Shown here: positions 6,614 through 13,947 of the stretch, one piece after another
Layout: the number at the start of each line of letters is the position of its first letter
Numbering within the stretch: the first letter of the stretch is position 1
Source: an uncultured Opitutales bacterium
Lineage (GTDB): Bacteria; Verrucomicrobiota; Verrucomicrobiia; Opitutales; Intestinicryptomonadaceae
NCBI GenBank assembly: GCA_900546565.1
Contig: URDC01000031.1
Coordinates: 1 to 20,864, forward strand
Length of the DNA stretch: 20,864 nt
Direction of reading: 5' to 3'
Notes under the pieces: generated by a model
Seen by the model: only the letters and a program-made list of their open reading frames with translations
Database searches by the model: none
What the model was told of the DNA's origin: nothing
Made by a program: the position numbers and the translations under genes

Positions 6614-8176
6614 ATGAACTCGAAAAGACTCACAAGATATGCGCTTTTTGGCGCGGCGGCGGCTATGGCGTCGCTTATGGCGCGCGCGGAAACGGTCTAC
6701 TGGACTGGTAATGTTGTTTCAGTCGAAGATCACAAAACAGGCAAGGCGTCGGAAGCGGGCAACTATTCGTCGGGCAGTGTGCCGACTGCTTCGGACGACC
6801 TCGTTTTTGATGCGGACGAGGTTGAAGGCAACTACACGGCGATAGATATCGGCTGGGGCAGAGTGCTCAATGTAAAGTCGTTCACGATTAGTGAAGGCTA
6901 TTCGTCCGTCAGCCACCGTATGGGTGTGGATGCGCGTTTGAATGTTGCGGGCGATTTCAATTTCTTTTCGCGCGGCGGGACTTTCCTTTTTGAGGGGAAT
7001 GACGACACGGGTGTGGTGCCCAATAAACCGCGTCCGCCGATTATAAATGTGGGCGGCAATATGTCGATTGGTTCGGCAAGCACGTCGGCGCAGAATTACT
7101 CCAACTATAAGTTCACTGCGGGATTGGATAGTGCCAACTGGGGTTGGGGCCCCGTAAATCTCAAAATCGGCGGCGACCTGATTTTGAACAAGTACACAAA
7201 AACGTATTTGGACGGCACGACGAAATCGGAAGCCGAGTTTATGGAAATCACAAGTGCGAATGCCGCCGAAAAGGCCCAAGTTTATGTCGGCGGGGTTATC
7301 AATCTTTCCACCCAGAACGACGCGGAGAATCCGCAGCTGAGTTTGGTTTCGCGTACTGCGAAAGTCGGCGGGAAGTTTGCCGCCTCGACATACAATGTGG
7401 TAAGCTCGAATGGGTTGACGGGCAAAGGCAATATCTTCAGCTCGGGGCACGCAGAATCAACCGAAAAGTATGTCGGGGTTCTCCATCTGAGGAATTCCTC
7501 CGAACAGATTTTCAACGGCTGGATTTATGACGGCGCGAATGCAAAAACGATGATTGTTATGGAAGCGACCGACCCCCTCGGTGTTCAGCGTTTCGCGGGT
7601 AATAATTTAGCTTTTTCGGGCGGCGTGATTGTCCGCAGCGGCACGCTCGACCTGCGCACGCACGGCTTGGGGCAATGGGTGACGAAGGACTCGTCGTTGT
7701 CGCACGGGAAGCTTACGATGTCGGGCGGCACGCTCAAAATTACGGTGGGCGATGTCGGTATAAAGCAATTCGGTTTTGACAGTGTGATGTATGACGGCGG
7801 CACAATCGACCTCACAATTTCGGGTGAAACGGGCAGCGGTTTGAAGTTGTACTCTGTCAATGACGAAGGAACGTCGTTTGACTTCGGTTCGGAAGTTACG
7901 GGCTACACACTTGTGGACTTCTATCTGACGGGTGAAGGTATTGACCTCACTGACGGGCGCGAATATCGGATTATTGAATGGACGACGAAATCCTCGCTTT
8001 CTGCCGACAAATTTCAAGCTAACTCGATAGGAGATTTTGAAGCGGTATTTGATGTGCGCGATGACGGGTTGTATGTCAAGTATGTCAATGCAGTCCCCGA
8101 GCCTGCCACGGTTGCGGCGATATTCGGACTGCTTGCGATGGGCTTTGTCCTCTATCGCCGCCGTCGCCAATGCTAA
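6614..8176 (+). CDS. PEP-CTERM-anchored surface beta-helix protein
   Basis: A 520-residue exported protein. Residues 1-26 are a signal peptide (basic MNSKRLTRY, Ala-rich core, cleavage after ARA). The body is Gly/Thr/Asn-rich and beta-rich; the part near 290-350 (NGWIYDGAN ... AFSGGVIVRSGTLDLR) resembles autotransporter-associated beta-strand repeats. The C-terminus is a PEP-CTERM sorting signal: VPEPAT at 494-499, a hydrophobic helix, then RRRR (515-518), normally processed by an exosortase that is not in this window. Two residues, QC, follow the arginines, and the stop codon lies inside the start of a repeat (8172). Likely secreted or surface-displayed; ligand unknown. It is monocistronic, flanked by terminators on both sides and by about 160-bp direct repeats. 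A G12 tract upstream suggests switching of expression. Confidence 0.85.
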   Translation: MNSKRLTRYALFGAAAAMASLMARAETVYWTGNVVSVEDHKTGKASEAGNYSSGSVPTASDDLVFDADEVEGNYTAIDIGWGRVLNVKSFTISEGYSSVSHRMGVDARLNVAGDFNFFSRGGTFLFEGNDDTGVVPNKPRPPIINVGGNMSIGSASTSAQNYSNYKFTAGLDSANWGWGPVNLKIGGDLILNKYTKTYLDGTTKSEAEFMEITSANAAEKAQVYVGGVINLSTQNDAENPQLSLVSRTAKVGGKFAASTYNVVSSNGLTGKGNIFSSGHAESTEKYVGVLHLRNSSEQIFNGWIYDGANAKTMIVMEATDPLGVQRFAGNNLAFSGGVIVRSGTLDLRTHGLGQWVTKDSSLSHGKLTMSGGTLKITVGDVGIKQFGFDSVMYDGGTIDLTISGETGSGLKLYSVNDEGTSFDFGSEVTGYTLVDFYLTGEGIDLTDGREYRIIEWTTKSSLSADKFQANSIGDFEAVFDVRDDGLYVKYVNAVPEPATVAAIFGLLAMGFVLYRRRRQC

Positions 8177-8384
8177 AACGCGCGAGGGCGTGCGCCTTCG
8201 AGTCGAAATTATTTTTTATAATGCTGAAAGGTTTTCCATTCGGAAAACCTTTTTTTGTTTTTTTAGATTCGACTCGGAGGCGCACTCACGGCTAAAAGAC
8301 GGTTTCCTCGGGAGGTCTGTGCAACAGCACTATCCCTCCACTCGAAAACGCGTCTTTGTAGCACGCGCCTCGCACGTTTTAGCC
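8172..8384. repeat. Foldback element after PEP-CTERM gene
   Basis: The outer arms are GCTAAAACGCGCGAGG (8172-8187) and its imperfect complement at 8364-8384. An inner inverted pair (about 8187-8207, GTGCGCCTTCGAGTCGAA; 8264-8288) encloses the gene's terminator. Another hairpin lies at 8311-8339 (GGAGG/CCTCC outside, GTGC/GCAC inside, loop AACA). The TAA stop of the PEP-CTERM gene (8174-8176) is part of the left arm. It resembles the element at 5987-6165. No coding capacity. Confidence 0.55.
8227..8257 (+). terminator. Terminator of PEP-CTERM gene
   Basis: An 11-bp stem AAAGGTTTTCC/GGAAAACCTTT with loop ATTC, followed by a long T run, 50 bp after the stop codon. Confidence 0.85.
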
Positions 8385-8502
8385 GCAAAAATCTATGGGT
8401 GTTCTAACGCGAGAATAATGGAAAAAGTCTTTCCCGTTCGGGAAATCCTTTTTTGTTTTTAGATTTAGAATGGGGTGTGTTTACGTTGAATTGGTGAAGT
8501 CT
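8344..8502 (+). repeat. Direct repeat, right copy
   Basis: Second copy of the block at 6125-6285, in the same orientation. The hairpin loop differs (GTTC instead of ATAT) and the right arm has lost three pairs, so this copy is diverging. Recombination between the copies would delete the PEP-CTERM gene precisely, along with its leader. Confidence 0.75.
8422..8455 (+). terminator. Degenerate terminator hairpin in right repeat
   Basis: Stem TTTCCC/GGGAAA with loop GTTC, then mismatches (GTC against TCC), then an outer A-run/T-run pairing and TTTTTTGTTTTT. Homologous to 6202-6240 but weaker. Confidence 0.6.
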
Positions 8503-8548
8503 ATCGCGTCGCTTCGCAATCTACAAAAAACTTTAACAAATAATCAAA

Positions 8549-8576
8549 GGCGGTATTGCCTTTGGCAATCACCGCC
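8549..8576. repeat. Bulged hairpin before tRNA-Arg
   Basis: Outer stem GGCGGT/ACCGCC, inner stem ATTGCC/GGCAAT, loop TTT, and a single bulged C on the 3' side (5' side if read on minus). It is preceded by TCAAAG, as are the hairpins at 12935 and 12988. It lies 20 bases before the -35 of tRNA-Arg and is a lone member of the variable-stem hairpin family. Confidence 0.55.
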
Positions 8577-8596
8577 TCTTCCGAACATTTAAAATA

Positions 8597-8625
8597 TTGA
8601 CAAGGGGAGGGAAATGGGGGATAGT
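8597..8625 (+). promoter_or_regulatory. Sigma70-type promoter of tRNA-Arg
   Basis: TTGACA (8597-8602), a 17-bp spacer and GATAGT (8620-8625). Transcription would begin a few bases before the tRNA at 8639. All three tRNA genes in the window have a TTGAC-type -35 at a suitable distance. Confidence 0.6.
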
Positions 8626-8638
8626 TTGTGGATAATTT

Positions 8639-8710
8639 GCCCCCGTAGTTCAATGGATAGAACTATGGTTTCCGGTACCATCAATCCGAGTTCGACTCTC
8701 GGCGGGGGTG
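8639..8710 (+). tRNA. tRNA-Arg (anticodon CCG)
   Basis: Cloverleaf folded by eye: acceptor GCCCCCG with CGGGGGT (terminal G-U), D arm GTTC/GAAC, anticodon stem ATGGT/ACCAT around loop TTCCGGT (anticodon CCG at 34-36), variable loop CAAT, T arm CCGAG/CTCGG with TTCGACT, discriminator G. CCA is not encoded. It reads CGG codons. The next gene starts 26 bp downstream. Confidence 0.93.
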
Positions 8711-8736
8711 ATGTTTTTTATTTATTTCCATCTTTT

Positions 8737-9345
8737 ATGGATAATTCCAAGCCGAATATTATCAAGCGTCTTTACGACTGGACGATTTCGTGGGCGGAGA
8801 CGCCCTACTGTTTGCTGGCGTTGACGGTTCTGTCTTTTGCGGAATCGTCGTTCTTCCCGATTCCGCCCGATGTGTTGCTGATTCCGATTGTGTTTGCGAT
8901 GCCGAAGAAATGGTGGTGGGTCGCGCTTGTGTGCACGGCTTCGTCGGTGATTGGCGGCGTCGTAGGCTGGGGAATTGGTTCCTTTTTCTGGTCGGCGTTG
9001 TCGGAATTTTTCTTCCAATACATTCCGGGTTTTACGCCCGAATTGTTCGAAAAGGTCAGCGGGATGTATCGCGAAAACGCACTGCTTGCGGTTTTCGGCG
9101 CGGCGTTGACGCCGATCCCATACAAGATTTTTACGATTGCCGCGGGCGTCTGCGGCATTCCGGTGTGGGAGCTTGTTGTCGGCTCGATTTTCGGGCGCGG
9201 GGGGAGGTTTTTCTTGGTCGCGCTCATCATCTACTTTGTCGGGGAGCGCGCAAAGCCGTTTATCGACAAGTATTTTAATTTGATAGTTTCGGTCTTTTTT
9301 GTTTTACTTGTGCTCGGGTTTGTCGCTATAAAATATATGATTTAA
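8737..9345 (+). CDS. YqaA-type DedA/VTT-family membrane protein
   Basis: A 202-residue inner-membrane protein of the YqaA branch of the SNARE-associated/DedA (VTT) family. The N-terminal amphipathic segment ends IKRLYDW. Several hydrophobic segments follow (about 22-42, 50-75, 100-125, 140-165 and 178-200). The conserved FAESSFFPIPPDVLLIP (about 32-48) and the ALTPIPYKIFTIAAGV segment (about 122-137) form the re-entrant motifs of the family, which is linked to lipid flipping or membrane homeostasis. The start at 8737 is chosen because upstream in-frame sequence runs through tRNA-Arg; no Shine-Dalgarno is visible. Immediate linkage to the tRNA suggests a shared or read-through transcript. Exact substrate unknown. 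Confidence 0.82.
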   Translation: MDNSKPNIIKRLYDWTISWAETPYCLLALTVLSFAESSFFPIPPDVLLIPIVFAMPKKWWWVALVCTASSVIGGVVGWGIGSFFWSALSEFFFQYIPGFTPELFEKVSGMYRENALLAVFGAALTPIPYKIFTIAAGVCGIPVWELVVGSIFGRGGRFFLVALIIYFVGERAKPFIDKYFNLIVSVFFVLLVLGFVAIKYMI

Positions 9346-9428
9346 CTGCGCGGCGGCGGCTTATTGTTGCCGTTCGGCAGACTATCGATCATTTTTTTGA
9401 GTTGCGGAGAATTTTGTTTGGCTTGTGT

Positions 9429-10196
9429 ATGAAGAAAAAAGTCTTGGGCATTGACATTGGCGGTTCGGGTGTGAAAGGCGCGATTGTGGACCTGTCAAAG
9501 GGCGAATTTGTTGGAGAGAGAATCCGCATTCCCACGCCCGCGGAGCACACGCCGCAGGCGGTTTTGGACGCGGTGGGCGAGATTATCTCGGGCTTCGGGT
9601 ATCACGGAAAAATCGGCTGCGGATTCCCGGGGGTGATTAGGTCGCAGATTATAGAGACGGCGGCGAACATCGGCGGCAGGAATTTTATAGGCAAGAATTT
9701 TGCCGAGCTTATCGGGTTGCGTTTCGGCTGCGATGCGTGGGTTCTCAACGACGCCGATGCGGCGGGGCTTGCGGAAGTCAAGTTCGGCGCGGGAAAGGGC
9801 GTGAGAGGCTCGGTTTTGGTGCTCACGGTCGGCACGGGTATCGGAGCTTCGCTGTTTGTGGACGGGGTTCTTGTCCCGAACTTGGAGCTCGGGCATTTGA
9901 AAATGCGCGACAAGTCTTCGGGGCGCAATGTCGACGCCGAAAAGCTCTATTCCGACGCCGCGCGAAAACGTCACGACCTCTCGTGGAAAGGCTGGGCGTC
10001 GGGGTTCAACAAGTATTTGAGTTATGTGCAGGCTTTGTTGCGCCCCGACCTGATAATTATCGGCGGCGGGGTGTCTTCGAAAAGCGACAAGTTTTTCAAG
10101 TATCTCGATGTCGGCTGCGATGTGGCGGCGGCAAAATTGCAGAACCGCGCGGGGATAATAGGGGCTGCGCTGTGCGCAAATTCGGCGATAAAATAA
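9429..10196 (+). CDS. ppgK: Polyphosphate glucokinase (ROK family)
   Basis: A 255-residue cytoplasmic sugar kinase phosphorylating glucose to glucose-6-phosphate with inorganic polyphosphate (and often ATP) as donor. Motifs: phosphate-binding DIGGSGVKGA (9-18), GCGFPGV (63-69), catalytic LNDADAAG (106-113), LTVGTGIGA (132-140) and NLELGHL (151-157). The classical ROK zinc motif (CxCGxxGCxE) is absent. The C-terminal LSWKGWASGFNKYL and LIIIGGGVSSKSDKF match the PPGK branch rather than general ROK repressors. Start: ATG 9429 gives the normal N-terminus; an in-frame TTG at 9402 would only add junk, and the GGAGA there is too far away to be its Shine-Dalgarno. It lies 83 bp after the YqaA gene and 55 bp before the bamD-like gene, all on the plus strand. 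Confidence 0.9.
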   Translation: MKKKVLGIDIGGSGVKGAIVDLSKGEFVGERIRIPTPAEHTPQAVLDAVGEIISGFGYHGKIGCGFPGVIRSQIIETAANIGGRNFIGKNFAELIGLRFGCDAWVLNDADAAGLAEVKFGAGKGVRGSVLVLTVGTGIGASLFVDGVLVPNLELGHLKMRDKSSGRNVDAEKLYSDAARKRHDLSWKGWASGFNKYLSYVQALLRPDLIIIGGGVSSKSDKFFKYLDVGCDVAAAKLQNRAGIIGAALCANSAIK

Positions 10197-10251
10197 GCCG
10201 ATTTTATTTGCCAAACGGGTGCGTTTAGGCTTTATTCGGCTTTGTAAAATC

Positions 10252-11502
10252 ATGCAAAATTTAATTCCGAGAGTTTTATTTGCGGCGTTGGTTGCCGTGT
10301 GTGCGTGCGCGGTTGCGCGCGCCGATTTGGTGTGGTCTGCCGACAAGGGCTGGGAGATTAAAGGCGGCGTGCTGGCGCAGGTTATCGGCGAAACTTCGAC
10401 GGTTTCGAATGCGCTCGAAGCTATGAACAAGGCTCGCGAGGCGCAGGAAAACGGTTCGAACGCCGCCGCGCTTTCGTATTACAAGACGGTGGTGGCGGAT
10501 TATCCCGAGTCGATTTTCGCGCCCGAGGCGTTGTATCAGATGGGCGTTGTGTATCTCAAACGCGGGCAGTTCCCCAGCGCGTACGAATGTGCGCAGGAGA
10601 TTGTCAAAAATTATCCCGACTACCAGAATTTCAAACGCGTCATTGAGCTTGAATTCAATATCGCCTCGCAAATGCAGGACGGCAAGACATATTACGTCTG
10701 GGGCTGGTTTCCGTGGTTTACAAGCTACAAGGACATCATAAAATACTACGAAAGTGTCGTCAAAAATGCGCCGTATGGCGACTTTGCCCCGATTGCGCTG
10801 ATGAATATTTCGACTGTCGCCGAACGCGAAAAGGAATACGACAGCGCGTTCGACGCCCTCGAACGCGTCATCAACGGGTATCCCGACTGCATTTTTACTT
10901 CCGATGCGTATATGCAAATGGCAAAGCTATATCGTAAAATGGTGGAAGGTCCCGAATACGACCAGAATCCGACAAAGAACGCCATAAGCTTTTATCAGGA
11001 TTACATAACGCTTTTCCCGAAGGAAAGCGAGATTGTCTCGGCGGAGGAAGGACTTGAAAAAATGCAGGACATATTGGCGCGCAGCCGTCTGGTGATTGGC
11101 GATTTCTTCTACTACTACCGCAACAACAACCCAGCAGCGGCAATCTTCTATAACGAAACAATAACCGTCGCTCCGCGCAGTCCAGCCGCCGACGAGGCGC
11201 GCAGGCAGCTCGCAAAAATCGACCGCGGCGAGCTTGCGCCGATGACGCCCTATGACTGGTTTTTCGGCCGCTATCAAAAGCCGTCGGTAGACCAGTTCGA
11301 AGACGATACGCGCGTGATAGCCTTACAAAACGAGAAGTTTGCCGAAATGAGTTTCGGCGATTTTTCGGCACAAGTGCCCGACAAATCGGCGGCGGTCTCG
11401 GGCGAATATAAACCGCTCGCGCCGAAGTTCGGCGGCGGGTTGTCGGAATATCTTTTCGACGACGGTTTTTACGAATGGACGGAAGAGGAGTTGGCCCAAT
11501 GA
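10252..11502 (+). CDS. bamD: BamD-like TPR outer-membrane assembly protein
   Basis: A 416-residue exported TPR protein related to BamD/YfiO, the helical partner of BamA in inserting outer-membrane barrels. Helix-turn-helix repeats start at about 65 (AREAQENGSNAAALSYYKTV, then PESIFAPEALYQMGVVYLKRG) and recur to about 310. It is longer than E. coli BamD (about 245), with an unrecognised C-terminal tail from about 330. The signal region has VCAC at 16-19. If Cys19 is lipidated this is a lipoprotein like BamD; otherwise cleavage after ARA (24) would leave it soluble. LptE and the GH42-like protein here have the same C-x-C form, which favours lipidation. Start: ATG 10252, since a GTG at 10219 would precede the signal peptide. 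It overlaps lptE by 4 bp (ATGA). Confidence 0.75.
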   Translation: MQNLIPRVLFAALVAVCACAVARADLVWSADKGWEIKGGVLAQVIGETSTVSNALEAMNKAREAQENGSNAAALSYYKTVVADYPESIFAPEALYQMGVVYLKRGQFPSAYECAQEIVKNYPDYQNFKRVIELEFNIASQMQDGKTYYVWGWFPWFTSYKDIIKYYESVVKNAPYGDFAPIALMNISTVAEREKEYDSAFDALERVINGYPDCIFTSDAYMQMAKLYRKMVEGPEYDQNPTKNAISFYQDYITLFPKESEIVSAEEGLEKMQDILARSRLVIGDFFYYYRNNNPAAAIFYNETITVAPRSPAADEARRQLAKIDRGELAPMTPYDWFFGRYQKPSVDQFEDDTRVIALQNEKFAEMSFGDFSAQVPDKSAAVSGEYKPLAPKFGGGLSEYLFDDGFYEWTEEELAQ

Positions 11503-12020
11503 TGAAATCATTTTTACTTTCGGCGTGCGCCGCGCTGACGGCGATTTATTGCGCGCTTTTGTGTTCGTGCTCGAATTACCGCTTGGCGGGAACGCCTGTG
11601 CATCTGCCGTTTAAGTCGGTGTATGTCCAGCCCGTGAAGAATTTTTCGAACGCGCCGCAGGCGACGAATCTGCTCACAAACGCGATTTCCGACGCTATCT
11701 CGCAGACGCCCCAGCTTTCGGTGGCAAATGCGGGCGACGCCGACGCGGTGCTCGAAGTCGAAATAGTCGATTATAAAAAGACGACATACGCAACGCGCAC
11801 CGACGATACCGCATTGGCGGCGGCTTTCAAGGCTACGATTGTCGCCGAATGCACGCTGTCGACCCGCGCAAAGACGGTTTTCAAAAAACGCAGGGTCTCG
11901 GCGGACGCGATAATTTACAACGCAAACGCCAATATTCTGGGCAACGAATATCAAAACATGCCCGTTTTGACGCGCGAGTTGGGGGCAAAAATCAGGGACG
12001 CAGTAATTGGATTATGGTAA
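11499..12020 (+). CDS. lptE: LptE-like LPS-assembly lipoprotein
   Basis: A 173-residue lipoprotein resembling LptE, the plug of the LptD barrel that places LPS in the outer leaflet. Signal peptide with lipobox LCSC (21-24, Cys24 lipidated) followed by NYRLAG, a typical LptE start. Then come VYVQPVKNFSN, an amphipathic helix with LLTNAISDAISQ, a strand AVLEVEIVDY and a final helix ending at DAVIGLW. The start is ATG 11499 (or ATG 11502), overlapping the TGA of the bamD-like gene, with GAGGAG at 11484-11489 as Shine-Dalgarno inside that gene. The end overlaps rpe by 7 bp. Overlap with an outer-membrane assembly gene supports the assignment; sequence similarity in this family is low, so the symbol is probable rather than certain. 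Confidence 0.78.
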   Translation: MMKSFLLSACAALTAIYCALLCSCSNYRLAGTPVHLPFKSVYVQPVKNFSNAPQATNLLTNAISDAISQTPQLSVANAGDADAVLEVEIVDYKKTTYATRTDDTALAAAFKATIVAECTLSTRAKTVFKKRRVSADAIIYNANANILGNEYQNMPVLTRELGAKIRDAVIGLW

Positions 12021-12676
12021 ATTCGTTGCAAATTGCGCCGTCGATTTTGGGCGGCGACCATACTGCTCTTGCCGACAGTGTTAGGCGGATTGCCGACGCG
12101 GGGCTGAAATGGGTTCACGTCGACGTTATGGACGGTCATTTCGTGCCGAATTTGTCATTCGGTCCGGGGATCGTGAAGTCGTTGCGCGGCAAGTTTCCGA
12201 ATCTGTTTTTAGACACCCACCTTATGCTCGACAATCCGCATATGTATATTGACGCATTCGCAAAGGCGGGATCGGATTTGATTTCGATACACGTCGAACC
12301 CGATTACCCAGTGGGTGCTACTTTGGAGGAAATCCATTTGCTCGGCAAACAAAACGGCATTGTTTTGAATCCGAAAACTTCGATTGGCGAGGTTGTAGAT
12401 TTTTTGCCGCAGGTAGATTTGGTGCTTGTTATGAGCGTCCAGCCGGGGTTCGGTGGTCAGAGTTTCAATCCAGTTGCTTTGGAGAAAATTGAGTTTTTGA
12501 AAAAGACGCGAGACGAAATGAAGCTGTCGTTTAGAATCGAGGTTGACGGCGGCATAACTGCGGGAAACGTCGGCGATGTTGTTTCGCGCGGTGCGGATAC
12601 GATTGTCGCGGGGACGGAGTTTTTCAAAAACGGCGATAATCTACTATCGGCGGTAGAAGGGGCAATAAAAAAATAA
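12014..12676 (+). CDS. rpe: Ribulose-phosphate 3-epimerase
   Basis: A 220-residue TIM-barrel enzyme interconverting ribulose-5-phosphate and xylulose-5-phosphate in the pentose phosphate pathway. Diagnostic segments: IAPSILGGD (7-15), HVDVMDGHFVPN (35-46, metal ligands His35 and Asp37), DTHLM (67-71), MSVQPGFGGQ with the mobile loop, and EVDGGI with the second catalytic Asp. Full length. The start codon lies inside the lptE end (7-bp overlap, different frame), so it is translationally coupled to the outer-membrane pair. No terminator follows; the tRNA-Gln promoter begins 14 bp after the stop. Confidence 0.95.
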   Translation: MVNSLQIAPSILGGDHTALADSVRRIADAGLKWVHVDVMDGHFVPNLSFGPGIVKSLRGKFPNLFLDTHLMLDNPHMYIDAFAKAGSDLISIHVEPDYPVGATLEEIHLLGKQNGIVLNPKTSIGEVVDFLPQVDLVLVMSVQPGFGGQSFNPVALEKIEFLKKTRDEMKLSFRIEVDGGITAGNVGDVVSRGADTIVAGTEFFKNGDNLLSAVEGAIKK

Positions 12677-12689
12677 CTGACAAAAAGAC

Positions 12690-12717
12690 TTGACAGTTTC
12701 TCCACTACGCCGAAAAT
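12690..12717 (+). promoter_or_regulatory. Sigma70-type promoter of tRNA-Gln
   Basis: TTGACA (12690-12695), a 16-bp spacer and GAAAAT (12712-12717). A start about 7-10 bp later would give a short leader before the tRNA at 12739. The -10 is weak. Confidence 0.5.
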
Positions 12718-12738
12718 AGAAAGCTTAAATAAATTTAT

Positions 12739-12812
12739 TGACCAGTGGTGTAATGGTAGCACAAAGGTTTCTGGCACCTTTTGTTGGGGTTCGAGTCCCT
12801 ACTGGTCAACCA
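12739..12812 (+). tRNA. tRNA-Gln (anticodon CTG)
   Basis: Acceptor TGACCAG/CTGGTCA with the U1-A72 pair typical of tRNA-Gln, D loop with GGT, anticodon stem AAGGT/ACCTT around TTCTGGC (anticodon CTG), T loop TTCGAGT, discriminator A, then CCA at 12810-12812, apparently encoded. It reads CAG. A strong terminator follows immediately. Confidence 0.95.
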
Positions 12813-12844
12813 AAAAAAGCCCCGCAGGAAGCGGGGCTTTTTTT
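12812..12844 (+). terminator. Terminator of tRNA-Gln
   Basis: A-run, stem GCCCCGC/GCGGGGC with loop AGGAA, then seven T. It starts on the CCA end of the tRNA. The A/T flanks pair and extend the stem. Confidence 0.92.
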
Positions 12845-12861
12845 GTTGTTTTTTATAAGTT

Positions 12862-13031
12862 CGAAAGAGGCGCGATTGGCCTTTGCCAATGCGCTTTGCT
12901 TGTCTGTTAAAGTTGCGTGGGAGAGAATGTCAAAGGCACATCGGCAACGCCGATTGCCGCCCGTGCCCGTCGTATAAAAGAGTCAAAGCGGATATTGCGA
13001 AGCAATCCGCGCCGGTGCCCGTCATATAAAA
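12862..13031 (+). repeat. Composite variable-stem hairpin repeat (copy 1)
   Basis: Order: CGAAAGAGGCGCGA (12862-12875); head hairpin 12870-12894 (GCGC, bulge G, ATTGGC, loop CTTT, GCCAAT, GCGC); constant TGTTAAAGTTGCGT (12905-12918); hairpin 12935-12958 (GGCA, bulge C, ATCGGC, loop AAC, GCCGAT, TGCC); tail CCGTGCCCGTCGTATAAAA; hairpin 12988-13010 (GCGGA, bulge TA, TTGC, loop GAA, GCAA, TCCGC); tail GGTGCCCGTCATATAAAA to 13031. The same order is repeated at 17818-17992 with different stem sequences. It ends 4 bp before the stop of the minus-strand hydrolase. No coding capacity. Confidence 0.75.
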
Positions 13032-13034
13032 TAT

Positions 13035-13844
13035 TTAAAAAGAGCGTATAAAATTTTTTAGAATCGGGGCAATGGCAGATGAAACGGTGGTGTGGTCTAA
13101 GCCTTGTAATTGGTAAAGGCAAACCTTTGGGGAACTGTTGAGTTTTTTCAGAACACTTGCAAGAAGAGTGTTTTCCTCGACACGTTCGGGGAATTCAAGA
13201 GCGGGGTCGCCCACGATAAGACAACAGGGCGGAATTTTGTTGTTGGCGTTGCCTATCAGTGAATATTTGTCGATTTTCGGAAGCCATTGCGAATCGGTGT
13301 CTCCGAAATCTTTGCGCACTCGGAAATGAGTTGTCGCCTGCCCGCTCAGAAGAATGCATCCCTTTATGTCGGTGTTTTTTATTTTGTATTTGGCCAGATA
13401 TTCTGGCGCGAAGGAAATCATTCCGCTTAAATACGCGCCCGCGGAATGTCCGCCCACGAAGATTTTGTCGGGACTGCCGCCGTATTTTTCGATGTTTGCA
13501 AACACCCATGCGACGGCTTCGGCGGCGTCGTTTATTGCAAGATGCGCGGGGATCTTGGGAGAAAGGCGGTAGTTGGGCGCGACGACAATCAGCCCCGAGT
13601 TTTTCAGCCCGTCGGGAAAATTCTTATTGCCGCCCGAGAGCCCGCCGCCGTGAAACCAGACGACGGTTGCGGCGATTTTGTCCTTGGGGATGTAAATGTC
13701 GAGCTTGCAACGCTCTTTTGCGTAGGCGTCGGTTTGCGCGGTATATGGGATGTCCGCCTCGAATTTTTCGGATTTCGACTCGGCAAAAAGCGGGACAGCC
13801 AGCGAGAGAATTGCGGAGGCGAAAAAAGCTATGTGTGTTTTCAT
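13035..13844 (-). CDS. Exported alpha/beta hydrolase (esterase/lipase-like)
   Basis: A 269-residue secreted or periplasmic serine hydrolase of the hormone-sensitive-lipase/BD-FAE-like group, probably an ester hydrolase. Signal peptide 1-21 (MKTHIAFFASAILSLAVPLF). The oxyanion motif HGGG is at about 65-68, NYRLSP follows, and the nucleophile elbow is GHSAG (about 124-128, Ser126). A C-terminal LQGLDHTT provides the likely catalytic His, and VGDPALEFP is the region expected to hold the acid. The size is normal. Such proteins often remove acetyl or feruloyl groups from polysaccharides, which would fit the GH42-like lipoprotein downstream, but substrate is inferred only. Its 3' end abuts the composite hairpin repeat. 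It is separated from the peroxidase gene upstream by a terminator, so it has its own promoter. Confidence 0.82.
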   Translation of the reverse strand: MKTHIAFFASAILSLAVPLFAESKSEKFEADIPYTAQTDAYAKERCKLDIYIPKDKIAATVVWFHGGGLSGGNKNFPDGLKNSGLIVVAPNYRLSPKIPAHLAINDAAEAVAWVFANIEKYGGSPDKIFVGGHSAGAYLSGMISFAPEYLAKYKIKNTDIKGCILLSGQATTHFRVRKDFGDTDSQWLPKIDKYSLIGNANNKIPPCCLIVGDPALEFPERVEENTLLASVLKKLNSSPKVCLYQLQGLDHTTVSSAIAPILKNFIRSF

Positions 13845-13898
13845 AGCGCGAGTCTACGTTTCGCTCGGGCGAATGTCAACGGCAATACGGGAGAACGC

Positions 13899-13933
13899 AA
13901 AAAAAGCGGAATCCGATGGGCTTCGGATTCCGC
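13899..13933 (-). terminator. Terminator of the Tpx-type gene
   Basis: An 11-bp perfect stem GCGGAATCCGA/TCGGATTCCGC with a 6-base loop. On the minus strand it is followed by seven T. It lies 15 bp after the end of the peroxidase gene. Confidence 0.88.
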
Positions 13934-13947
13934 GCAAAACACACATA

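Noticed and set aside
8614..8736. N-terminal extension of the YqaA-type protein from 8614
   Set aside because: The extension would be translated from tRNA-Arg; the ATG at 8737 gives the family N-terminus.
9495..10430. 311-residue minus-strand frame opposite ppgK and the bamD-like gene
   Set aside because: Antisense of two recognisable genes; no motif of its own.
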